NCBI GenBank assembly: GCA_044356555.1
Contig: JBIKWB010000003.1
Coordinates: forward strand, 1-64,000
Direction of reading: 5' to 3'
Source of the DNA: Tous-C4FEB sp044356555
GTDB taxonomy: Bacteria > Verrucomicrobiota > Verrucomicrobiia > Opitutales > Opitutaceae
Length of the DNA: 64,000 bases
Shown here piece by piece: positions 52,738 through 60,392 of this stretch. Made by a program: the position numbers and the translations under genes. Under the pieces are notes generated by a model. It saw nothing but the letters and a program-made list of their open reading frames with translations. It had not been told where the DNA came from and made no database searches. The number at the start of each line of letters is the position of its first letter. The stretch's first letter is position 1.

Positions 52738-54627
52738 TCAATCACCGTCGTCCACTTGCACGAATTGCTCGTAAAGCGCGGCGTAGCGTCCGCCGGCGGC
52801 GAGCAATTGGTCGTGCGTCCCGCGCTCGATGATCACGCCTTGGTCGAGCACGAGCACGAGGTCCGCATGCCGGATCGTGCTCAACCGGTGGGCCACCACG
52901 AAGCTCGTGCGACCGCGCAGCAGCTTCAGCAACGCCGTCTGCAGCCGCGCCTCGGTCAGCGCGTCGATCGAACTCGTCGCCTCGTCGAGAATCACGAGCC
53001 GCGGATCCGCGAGCAGCGCGCGGGTGAAGCACACGAGCTGGCGTTGCCCCACCGAGAGACTGGCGCCGCGCTCGCCGACTTCCGTCAACAGGCCTTGCGG
53101 CAGCGCCTCCAGGATATCGAGACAGTCGAGGGACGCGGCCGCCGCGCGCACTTCCGCATCCGTCGCCTCCGGTTTGGCGAGGCGGAGATTCTCGAGCACC
53201 GTGCCGCTGAAGAGAAAATTCTGCTGCTGCACCATGCCCATCTGCCGGTGCAGCGAGCGGCTGGTGAGCGTACGGATCTCGCGGCCGTCGATCAGCAGTT
53301 CGCCGCTCGTGGGCAGGTAAAACTTGGAAACGAGATTGATGATCGAGCTCTTCCCGCTGCCCGTGTGCCCGACGAGCGCGACGGTCTGCCCCGGTTCCGC
53401 CACGAAATTGATGTCGTGCAGGACGGGACGGGCCGGGTCGTAACCGAACGAGAGCCCGCGGAATTCCACGCGCACGCCGGGCGCGGCGAGCAGCGGCGGC
53501 GGCACGGGGAAAACTCCCGCGACCGGCACCCGGGGATCGGGCAGCCCGACCGCCTCGGGCGCGTCAACCCACTCCGGCACGGTGTCGATCAGTTTGAAGA
53601 CGCGCTCGGCCCCGGCCATCGCCACCAGCGCTTGGTTGTATTGATTGCCGATGATCGCGATCGGGGAGAAAAACTGGTTCGCGAGCAGGAAAAACGTGAT
53701 CAACGCACCGAGCGTCATGTCACCGTTGAACACCCGCCAGCCGCCAAACATGAGCAGGGCCGCCACGAAAAACTGGCTGTTCAGCTCGAGCAGCGGCGTA
53801 AGAATCGCCGAGGTACGGGCGAGCGCGATGTTGTAGGCCGAGTGATCGGCGAGCAGACTGCGGAAGAGCCCGGCATTGGTCTCCTGCCGCACGAAACCTT
53901 GGGTCACGCGGATGCCGTTGACCGATTCCGCGAGCGTCGCCGTCACGCGGCTGAAGCTCTCGCTCGCGGCCCGCGAGTAGAGGCTCAGTTTCACGCGGAA
54001 GTGGCGGTTGATCGCCCAAAGCACCGGCGCCATCCCGAGCACAATCAGGAAAAGCTGCCAATCGCTCCACGCCATCACGATCGCGGAAAACACCATCGCA
54101 CCGCCTTGGATCACACTCACGAAAAGCACGTCTTGGATGCCGCTGCGCACCGATTCGACGTCGCTGGTCACGCGGCCGATGATGCGGCCGAGCTTCATGC
54201 GCTGGAAAAAGCTCATCGGCTGGCGCTGGACCTTGTCGAAGATGTCCGCGCGCAATCCGTTCACCACCGTTTCGCCGACTTGAAGCGCGTAGCGCTGACG
54301 GAAGTGAAACAGACCGTCGGTCGTGATCGCGAGCAGGCCATAGCCCACCACGCCAAGAGCAATGCCGACGTAATTCGCGCTGGAGATCGGCCCGTTGATC
54401 ACGAGAGCCATCACCCAGCCCAGCGCCGGGAGTTGCGCCGAGCGGATTACGGAGAGCCCGATCAAGGCCGAGAGTTTGCCGCGCACCGGCCGGGCATAGG
54501 TGAAGAGCCGGCGCATCAGGCCCCACTCGAGCGGCTTGAACTGCTCTTCCTGATCGTCGTCGTCGGGCAGTCGGTGCACGAGGCCCATGGGCTTCGGCGG
54601 CGGAGGTGGGGGGACGACGGGAATCAT
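52738..54627 (-). CDS. ABC exporter half-transporter, intact ATPase half
   Basis: This 629-residue protein has a six-helix membrane domain and a C-terminal ATPase domain. The ATPase has Walker A GHTGSGKSS, Q-loop MGMVQQQNFLFSG, signature SLSVGQRQLVCFTRALL (Val where Gly is usual), Walker B RLVILDEATSSID with the catalytic Glu, and the H-loop FVVAHRLST. With the partner gene it forms a heterodimeric exporter for lipids, drugs or peptides. Its ATG lies inside the stop of the partner (four-base overlap). The substrate cannot be inferred. Confidence 0.92.
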   Translation of the reverse strand: MIPVVPPPPPPKPMGLVHRLPDDDDQEEQFKPLEWGLMRRLFTYARPVRGKLSALIGLSVIRSAQLPALGWVMALVINGPISSANYVGIALGVVGYGLLAITTDGLFHFRQRYALQVGETVVNGLRADIFDKVQRQPMSFFQRMKLGRIIGRVTSDVESVRSGIQDVLFVSVIQGGAMVFSAIVMAWSDWQLFLIVLGMAPVLWAINRHFRVKLSLYSRAASESFSRVTATLAESVNGIRVTQGFVRQETNAGLFRSLLADHSAYNIALARTSAILTPLLELNSQFFVAALLMFGGWRVFNGDMTLGALITFFLLANQFFSPIAIIGNQYNQALVAMAGAERVFKLIDTVPEWVDAPEAVGLPDPRVPVAGVFPVPPPLLAAPGVRVEFRGLSFGYDPARPVLHDINFVAEPGQTVALVGHTGSGKSSIINLVSKFYLPTSGELLIDGREIRTLTSRSLHRQMGMVQQQNFLFSGTVLENLRLAKPEATDAEVRAAAASLDCLDILEALPQGLLTEVGERGASLSVGQRQLVCFTRALLADPRLVILDEATSSIDALTEARLQTALLKLLRGRTSFVVAHRLSTIRHADLVLVLDQGVIIERGTHDQLLAAGGRYAALYEQFVQVDDGD

Positions 54628-56504
54628 GCGCGTTCCTCCCCGGTCTTGGCGGTGCCGAGCGACTGGAGTTCGCGGCCGTCCACGAGTTGCAAGCTCGCGA
54701 CGCGGCGGTAGGAACCGGGCTGCGCCATCAACTCGGCATGGGTGCCGCGTTGGGCGATCCGGCCTTGCTCCATCACGATGATAAAATCGGCGCGGCGCAA
54801 CGTGCTGAGGCGATGGGCCACGATAAACGTCGTGCGGCCCGCGATGGCGCGGTCGAGCGCTTCAAAGATCTCGTGCTCCGTCTCGCTGTCGATCGCCGCC
54901 GTCGGATCGTCGAGCAGCAAAATCGCCGGCTCCAACAACACCGCGCGCGCAATGGCCAATCGCTGCCGTTGCCCGCCCGAAAGACTCGCCCCGCTCTCGC
55001 CGAGCACGGTGTCGTAGCCGAGCGGTAACGCCGTGACAAAGTCGTGCGCGGCGGCGATCCGGGCGGCGCGCTCGATCTGCTCACGGGTCGCCGCGGGGTG
55101 ACCAAAAGCGATATTGGCCGCGATCGTGTTCGAAAAGAGAAAGCTCTCCTGAAACACGATGCCGATGTTGCGCCGCAGATCGTCGAGATCGAGCTCCCGG
55201 ATATCCACGCCGTCGATCAAAACGCGGCCGGCGGTCGGGTCGAAAAAACGCGGCAGCAGGCTCATCAGGACGCTCTTGCCCGCACCGGTCGCACCGAGGA
55301 TTGCGACGCATTGGCCGGGCTTCACCTCCAGGTCGATGTCACGCACGACCGCCTCGGCCCCGGCGTAGGCGAAGGAGACGTTTTCGAACCGCACCAATCC
55401 CGTGCACCGCGGGAGGCGAATCGCGGCGGGCGCGTTCTTCACTTCGACCGGCGCATCGAGGATTTCAAACACCCGGCGCGCGCCGATCAGCGACTGCTGC
55501 ACGGAGTTCACGATGTTGGCGACGTTGTTCACCTGACCGGAAAACTGCTCGAGCAGACCGGCAAACACGATGAGCCCGGTGCCCAGCGGCAGTTCCCCGT
55601 TCGCCACGAGCCAGCCGCCGTAGCCGAGCAGCACCATCATGTTGATGCGCGTGATAAAACCCACCGCCGGGGAAAACAGGCTCACGCGCCAGAAAATGCC
55701 CTGCTGCTGGTCGAAGCACGCCTGGTTCGCCGCATCGAATTTCGCCCGCGCTTCGGGCTCCCGGCCGAAGCCCTTTGTCACCGCCACGCCTTGCAGGCTC
55801 TCCGCGAGGATCTGCACCATGCGTTCAACGAGCGTGCGGTTGTGCGCGTAGGAAGGCTGGATTTTTTTGGAGAACCAAGTCGACAGCACCGCGAGCAACG
55901 GCGTCGTCGCGAGGCAGGCCAACGTGAGCGACGGACTCAGGCTCGCCATGTAAATCACATAGACCGTGAGCGACACCGCCATGATCACGCTCTGGATCAT
56001 GACTTGATCCACAAACATCCGCACCGATTGCACATCACCTGTGACGCGCGTGATGATCGAGCCCGTGGAGTTCGCATCGAAGAACCGAAAACTGAGCCGC
56101 TGCAACTTGTCGTAAACCTCGCCCCGCAGATCGACCACGAGTTTCTGCTGCACGAGTTTGTTGATCGAAACCGCGAGCACGTAGTTGAGCAGCGCCCGGC
56201 TCAGCGCCAGCCCGAGGATCAGCCCCGCCAAGAGCCCGAGCACCTGCAACGGCGCCCACGCCATCGGTAACGCAACGTGCAGGACGTTGTCGCCCATCGG
56301 CGTGTCATCGAGCTTATGCCGGATATAGTCGATGCCGAGGCCGGTGAAACTCAGGCCGCCGATGCCCATGACCAACAACAACAGTTGCAGGCCGAGCACC
56401 TGCAGACAGTGCAGCCGATAGCGCCACGCCAACCCGAACAGCCGCCGGATCAACGCCCCGTTGGAGGGGCCGACGACGTCGGACATGGACGGAGGCAAAG
56501 ACAT
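54624..56504 (-). CDS. ABC exporter half-transporter, degenerate ATPase half
   Basis: This 626-residue protein has the same layout as its partner. Walker A is GATGAGKSVL, the signature ASLSGGQRQRLAIARAVL is canonical, but Walker B reads ILLLDDPTAAID: Asp replaces the catalytic Glu. The H-loop FIVAHRLST is intact. Asp here together with the partner's LSVGQ signature defines one degenerate ATP site, as in TM287/288 and BmrCD. The gene is first in the two-gene unit. The N-terminus MSLPPSMSDVVGPSNGALIRRLFGLAW is a plausible start. Confidence 0.92.
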   Translation of the reverse strand: MSLPPSMSDVVGPSNGALIRRLFGLAWRYRLHCLQVLGLQLLLLVMGIGGLSFTGLGIDYIRHKLDDTPMGDNVLHVALPMAWAPLQVLGLLAGLILGLALSRALLNYVLAVSINKLVQQKLVVDLRGEVYDKLQRLSFRFFDANSTGSIITRVTGDVQSVRMFVDQVMIQSVIMAVSLTVYVIYMASLSPSLTLACLATTPLLAVLSTWFSKKIQPSYAHNRTLVERMVQILAESLQGVAVTKGFGREPEARAKFDAANQACFDQQQGIFWRVSLFSPAVGFITRINMMVLLGYGGWLVANGELPLGTGLIVFAGLLEQFSGQVNNVANIVNSVQQSLIGARRVFEILDAPVEVKNAPAAIRLPRCTGLVRFENVSFAYAGAEAVVRDIDLEVKPGQCVAILGATGAGKSVLMSLLPRFFDPTAGRVLIDGVDIRELDLDDLRRNIGIVFQESFLFSNTIAANIAFGHPAATREQIERAARIAAAHDFVTALPLGYDTVLGESGASLSGGQRQRLAIARAVLLEPAILLLDDPTAAIDSETEHEIFEALDRAIAGRTTFIVAHRLSTLRRADFIIVMEQGRIAQRGTHAELMAQPGSYRRVASLQLVDGRELQSLGTAKTGEERA

Positions 56505-56588
56505 TTAGCCCGCAACCTAAGCCCGAGCCCCGGCACTGCACGAATTTTTTTTATTCACCCCAAGCGTCGCCGACCGCGCGACCCCGCC

Positions 56589-57257
56589 TCAGTTCCGCTG
56601 CTTCGGGCGATTCTGATTCTGGCTCTGGGTCGGGGCGCGTTGGCCGCGCTGCGCCTGCGCCTGCGCAGCGGGAGCCGGAGCCGGAGCTTCGACAACCGGC
56701 GTCTGGCCTTGCGCGGCCTGAATCGAAGCCTGTTCCCGCAGCGCGCGGCGGCGGCGCACTTCGGCCGCGACGGCCTCGAGCCGGCGCTGCTCATCGGCCG
56801 GCGTGGGGTTGAGCACCACGCTCTGGGCCACGGCCGTGGGCATCCCGGTGGGAGCCGACATCGGCGGCGGCGCCGTGGCTTGGCCCGAAGAAGCCACCTT
56901 GGAAGCGCGCATCGCCAGATTGAGCGTTCGCCCACCGTGCTGGACCGTTACCATCTCGTTGGTTGCATCGTAGGATTTCACCAAAAAATCGTGGTCCTTT
57001 TCGTTCAGCTTCGACCACACGCTGACTTTCTTCGCCGGATCAAAAATCCCAAAGAGCAGCCCCGAGCCCGTATCCATCACCCCGCGTAACTCCAGCGGAG
57101 CACCTTCGGTCACCGCGGTGGTTGCCGCCGCCTGCGCCGGCATAAAAGGCGAACTTTGGGCCAATTGCGCCCCACTGCGCGTGACCGTCCCGAGCAGCAG
57201 CGCCGCAAACAACGGCAGGGAAAAAAGGGTGGTTCGAGACGCGGACATAAACAGCAT
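56589..57257 (-). CDS. Exported hypothetical protein, Pro/Gln-rich C-terminus
   Basis: This 222-residue protein starts at the ATG at 57257 (MLFMSASRTTLFSLPLFAALLL, signal peptide ending near GAQ); an ATG nine bases downstream is equally possible. A small beta domain (PLELRGVMDTGSGLLFGIFDPAKKVSVWSKL then VTVQHGGRTLNLAMRASKV) resembles the HR/PilP-type fold of secretion-system proteins. A charged helix (RRLEAVAAEVRRRRALREQA) and a Gln/Asn/Pro-rich end follow. I do not know its role. Possibly it is a periplasmic connector like the PilP-like protein at 25793. Upstream of the ABC operon it appears to be a single gene. Confidence 0.65.
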   Translation of the reverse strand: MLFMSASRTTLFSLPLFAALLLGTVTRSGAQLAQSSPFMPAQAAATTAVTEGAPLELRGVMDTGSGLLFGIFDPAKKVSVWSKLNEKDHDFLVKSYDATNEMVTVQHGGRTLNLAMRASKVASSGQATAPPPMSAPTGMPTAVAQSVVLNPTPADEQRRLEAVAAEVRRRRALREQASIQAAQGQTPVVEAPAPAPAAQAQAQRGQRAPTQSQNQNRPKQRN

Positions 57258-57316
57258 GGGAAACAAAGTAGACGCACCCGCCCGGGTCAAGTGACAGGGT
57301 TTTTCCGTTGATCATC

Positions 57317-57330
57317 ATTCGCGTCATTCG
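57317..57330. repeat. Short intergenic repeat copy (ATTCGCGTCATTCG)
   Basis: ATTCGCGTCATTCG matches ATTCGCGTGATTCG at 9331-9344 except for one base. Both copies are in gene-free sequence and lie close to runs of C/T. Confidence 0.35.
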
Positions 57331-57416
57331 GCCTTCGCCTCAAAGCCAATTTCGAAAACTATCCGTCGGAGGGCCAAAGAATGATCCCCGACTCCTTCCC
57401 GCTGCCGCCCAGCAAA

Positions 57417-58331
57417 TCACGCCGGCGTGGCATCGTGCTCTCGGGCATGTCGCTGCCGAGATATTGCCGCACGCTGCGAGTTCGGAATCCAATCCGGGTC
57501 GAAAGTAAATAAGTGGAGCATAACCATTCCAAAACTTAGATCGGCAAAATCGACCATCAGCACGATTCCGAGATGCATCCCCATCATCGCGGACCAAGCT
57601 ATCAAACGTCCCCTGCGAAAACACGACAAAGGCAGAAACGTGATCTCCGCAACGAGCACACTCCATGTGAGCATGGCAATTGCTCTGTCTGGCAAAGCGA
57701 GAAACGCGTCGCGGATCAGTCCAGGCCGAGCCAGCGGGTTTTCCAACAGATGACGAAACGCCGTGCCATCGACCCAGCTCGGGCTCGCCAACTTGATCAG
57801 GCCGCTGAACGTGTATCCGCCCGCCATCAGGAACCACACACCCCAGAAAATGAGCGTCGGAAAATACCAGCTTTCCGCAAGGCGGTCGTCCCGCCCGGAT
57901 CGACGCAGACTTTCGCCCGGCGGCACGATGACGCAGCACAAGAGGATCAGGCCGACATAGGGTAGCGACGGATTGCTGATAAGATTGTTGCGGTTGAACA
58001 GACAGGCCCAGCCATACCAAAGCACCAGCGCCACACCTTGCCGCGACCACCCGAGGGTAAAGGCCAAGCTTAGACCCGCCAAACTCCAAAGCGTCACCGC
58101 GACCCCGGTCGGCGAGCCGCCCCACGCCGTGGCGAGAGGATTGGGCAACAAGCCGTGCGTCGGGTTAAGCCGCGGATCCGACAACACCCCAGCCGTGCTG
58201 AACAACTCGGCACCCACTGGCAACAGCCACAAAAAGTGCTGCAAAAGATAGACGCCGAAGATGACGCGAAACACGGCAAACTGCCTCGAGTCGATGTTCT
58301 TCACTTGGCGCAAGGCGGTTGAAACATCCAT
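57417..58331 (-). CDS. HTTM-domain membrane protein (gamma-carboxylase-like)
   Basis: This 304-residue membrane protein has about six to eight helices and the HTTM (horizontally transferred transmembrane) pattern: VFRVIFGVYLLQHFLWLLP, WACLFNRNNLISNPSLPYVGLILLCC and MMGMHLGIVLMVDFADLSFGMVMLHLFTFDP. The fold is related to vitamin K-dependent gamma-glutamyl carboxylase, but bacterial members mostly have unknown functions. It begins MDVSTALRQVKNIDSRQFAV and its first 31 bases overlap the end of the gene at 58301-58789, a sign of a coupled two-gene unit. Confidence 0.82.
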   Translation of the reverse strand: MDVSTALRQVKNIDSRQFAVFRVIFGVYLLQHFLWLLPVGAELFSTAGVLSDPRLNPTHGLLPNPLATAWGGSPTGVAVTLWSLAGLSLAFTLGWSRQGVALVLWYGWACLFNRNNLISNPSLPYVGLILLCCVIVPPGESLRRSGRDDRLAESWYFPTLIFWGVWFLMAGGYTFSGLIKLASPSWVDGTAFRHLLENPLARPGLIRDAFLALPDRAIAMLTWSVLVAEITFLPLSCFRRGRLIAWSAMMGMHLGIVLMVDFADLSFGMVMLHLFTFDPDWIPNSQRAAISRQRHAREHDATPA

Positions 58332-58789
58332 CGGTCGGTGCGGTTACGGGTCTTGGTGCGGATCTCCACCGCAAAGTCTCTCGCGTCATCTGGCAGTCCG
58401 AATTCCCGCCGCAACGGCCCCTGCGGCGCCAATCCGAAGCAGAAGACCTTCTGCCAAAGCGCTTCGGGCAGACGCGGCGCATAGGAGAGCGCCGCCCCGT
58501 AGACATTGCGCCGATTGTAGGCTCCCGAGAGCCGCGAATACAGTTCGGGTGTGATCGCCAGCGCGTGCGCGCCGCCCCGGCCGTCGCGCCAATGCAGCGT
58601 AAAGTCCGAGGCAAAAGTCTCCAGCCCGTCCACATCGGAGAACACTTTTGGAAACGGTGCCGCCGCCGTCGCCGCCCCGAGCCCGCGCAAAACCCTCGAG
58701 TCGACGAGATAACCGGTGACAGGCAGACAACCGACAAAAACCAATCCAAGCGCGGCAAGGTTTGCAGTCTTCGGTGGCAGGCGCGGCAT
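58301..58789 (-). CDS. Hypothetical protein paired with the HTTM protein
   Basis: This 162-residue protein starts at the ATG at 58789 (MPRLPPKTANLAALGLVFVG); longer starts would extend into the divergent gene. It has one N-terminal membrane segment (LAALGLVFVGCLPVTGYLV). A soluble domain follows (FSDVDGLETFASDFTLHWRD, ALAITPELYSRLSGAYNRRNVYGAALSYAP). It overlaps the HTTM gene by 31 bases and ends TDRWMFQPPCAK. Pairing of a short membrane-anchored protein with an HTTM protein is a recurring arrangement as I remember it; the function is unknown. Confidence 0.7.
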   Translation of the reverse strand: MPRLPPKTANLAALGLVFVGCLPVTGYLVDSRVLRGLGAATAAAPFPKVFSDVDGLETFASDFTLHWRDGRGGAHALAITPELYSRLSGAYNRRNVYGAALSYAPRLPEALWQKVFCFGLAPQGPLRREFGLPDDARDFAVEIRTKTRNRTDRWMFQPPCAK

Positions 58790-58875
58790 CACGGCCAAGC
58801 CAACAGGCCGCGCGACCGGCTTCAACGGCAACTTTTGGCTTCCCGGTCCCACCCGGGCGCCTACACATTGTCGCT

Positions 58876-59712
58876 GTGATCATTGGTCTGCTTGTAGTCA
58901 TCGCCGCCGCCTTGTTTTGGGTCGAGCGACTTTGGCCGGCGCGGCCGCTGCCCGAAGTCCCGAACTGGTGGGCGAGAGTCATCTTCATAAATCTTATCCA
59001 ACTCGGCATCGTGATTCTCGCAGGTTTCACGTGGGACCGCTGGTTGCAGGAATGGTCGGTTTTCAGCCTGCGCGGCTACTTCTCGCCGATCGGCCAAGGG
59101 CTCGTTGCCTACTTTGTTTCGACCTTCATTTATTACTGGTGGCACCGCTGGCGCCACGAGTCCGTATGGTTCTGGCGGCTCTGCCACCAACTCCACCACT
59201 CGCCCCGGCGCATCGAGCTGGTGACTTCGTTTTTCAAACATCCGGTCGAGATTTGTATCAATTCGATCCTAAGCGCCGGCATCGTGTTTCTGCTGCTCGG
59301 CTGCTCCGTCGAAGCCGGCGCGATCTACACGTTCCTCACGGCCATCGCCGAATATTTTTACCACCTGAATCTGCGCACTCCGCGCTGGATCGGATTTCTG
59401 ATCCAACGCCCTGAATCCCATCGGATCCATCATCAATTCCGGCACCACACCCAGAATTTTGCGGACTTGCCGCTTTGGGATGCACTCTTTGGCACTTATC
59501 ACAACCCGAGGTCGGAAGCCGTGCCGTCGCATTGCGGCTACGAAGATTGGCGCGAAGACCGCTTCGACGACATCCTGGCGTTCCGCGATGTCCATTCCGC
59601 CGGCACCGAAGCACGTGCTCCGTTCAAGCTTTTGCCCACCTGCATCGGCTGCAGCAAGCGCTGGGCGTGCGCCGCACAGGCAGAGCCGGCGCACAAAGTC
59701 GAAAAGTCGTGA
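58876..59712 (+). CDS. Fatty-acid hydroxylase / sterol-desaturase superfamily protein
   Basis: This 278-residue integral membrane di-iron enzyme has the histidine clusters WWHRWRHE (HxxxH), CHQLHHSPRRIE (HxxHH) and SHRIHHQFRHH (HxxHH). They hold the iron pair in this superfamily, which hydroxylates or desaturates lipids. The first 38 codons of the longer frame (from 58762) are Ala/Ser/Pro-rich; I prefer the GTG at 58876, which begins the first membrane helix VIIGLLVVIAAALFWVE. The C-terminus ends in a Cys-containing tail (TCIGCSKRWACAAQ). It is transcribed divergently from the HTTM pair; the lipid substrate is unknown. Confidence 0.85.
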   Translation: MIIGLLVVIAAALFWVERLWPARPLPEVPNWWARVIFINLIQLGIVILAGFTWDRWLQEWSVFSLRGYFSPIGQGLVAYFVSTFIYYWWHRWRHESVWFWRLCHQLHHSPRRIELVTSFFKHPVEICINSILSAGIVFLLLGCSVEAGAIYTFLTAIAEYFYHLNLRTPRWIGFLIQRPESHRIHHQFRHHTQNFADLPLWDALFGTYHNPRSEAVPSHCGYEDWREDRFDDILAFRDVHSAGTEARAPFKLLPTCIGCSKRWACAAQAEPAHKVEKS

Positions 59713-59777
59713 TCGCCATGACGATCGGCGTGAAACGCTACCGGCAAACGCTGGACTGAGGTCATCCTTGACCAGTG

Positions 59778-59802
59778 GTAAGGCCGGTAATACCGACCTT
59801 AC
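59778..59802. promoter_or_regulatory. Palindromic operator of the MazEF-like pair
   Basis: GTAAGGCCGGT, AAT, ACCGACCTTAC: 11-bp arms with one mismatch around a 3-bp spacer, ending four bases before the antitoxin ATG. The placement is what an autoregulating AbrB-fold antitoxin needs. Confidence 0.65.
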
Positions 59803-59806
59803 TCCG

Positions 59807-60043
59807 ATGCAAACACTCTCGGTCAGCAAGCTCACCACCAAAAGTCAGGCCACGATTCCGGATCGGGTGCGCCGCAAACTCGGGCTCAAGCCCGGAGACT
59901 CCATCGTCTTCAAAACAAAGGACGGCCACATCTACCTCCAAAAGGCCCGGCCGATCGACCGGGTGCTGGCCGGCGCGGTCGAAGAGACGCTCGCGGACGA
60001 ATGGAACTCGGCTCACGACGACAAAGCCTATGCCGACTTATAA
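59807..60043 (+). CDS. AbrB/MazE-type antitoxin
   Basis: This 78-residue protein starts MQTLSVSKLTTKSQATIPDR and continues VRRKLGLKPGDSIVFKTKDGHIYLQ, the SpoVT/AbrB swapped-hairpin fold. The C-terminal tail (VLAGAVEETLADEWNSAHDD) would bind the toxin. The ATG at 59807 fits the fold, while longer frames begin within the upstream gene. It overlaps the toxin gene by 14 bases. The palindrome at 59778-59802 directly upstream probably binds this protein. Confidence 0.88.
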   Translation: MQTLSVSKLTTKSQATIPDRVRRKLGLKPGDSIVFKTKDGHIYLQKARPIDRVLAGAVEETLADEWNSAHDDKAYADL

Positions 60044-60374
60044 GCCGTTCGAGGTCGTGGTCGTCCCGTTTCCATTCACGGACAGCGCCACGACAAAGCG
60101 GCGACCGGCTCTTGTGTTGTCCACCCAAGGCTTCAACGAACGCGCCTCGCATATCGTGCTTGCGATGATTACCAGCCGGGAGAATCGCGGCTGGCCGCTC
60201 GATACGCAAATCGGCGATCTTTCGGCCGCCGGCCTGAGCCATCCTTCGGTCGTGCGGATGAAGCTCTTCACCCTCGACGAACGTTTTGTGCTCCGAAAAT
60301 CCGGCGCGCTGGCCCCGGCGGACGTTGCCTCCGTCTTCAGCGCTTTGAAACTTTTGCTGCCGTCGAAAAACTAG
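60030..60374 (+). CDS. MazF/PemK-family toxin (ribonuclease)
   Basis: This 114-residue protein starts MPTYKPFEVVVVPFPFTDSA and continues TTKRRPALVLST, the MazF/PemK SH3-like fold with the conserved Arg-Pro-Ala-Leu-Val and PFPF segments. The later part shows VLAMITSR and SHPSVVRMKLFTLDERFVLRKSGAL. These toxins cut mRNA at specific sites. It overlaps the antitoxin stop region by 14 bases, the usual coupling. It ends 18 bases before the stop of the convergent metzincin gene. Confidence 0.88.
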   Translation: MPTYKPFEVVVVPFPFTDSATTKRRPALVLSTQGFNERASHIVLAMITSRENRGWPLDTQIGDLSAAGLSHPSVVRMKLFTLDERFVLRKSGALAPADVASVFSALKLLLPSKN

Positions 60375-60392
60375 AGTGACCGCCACGTGACG

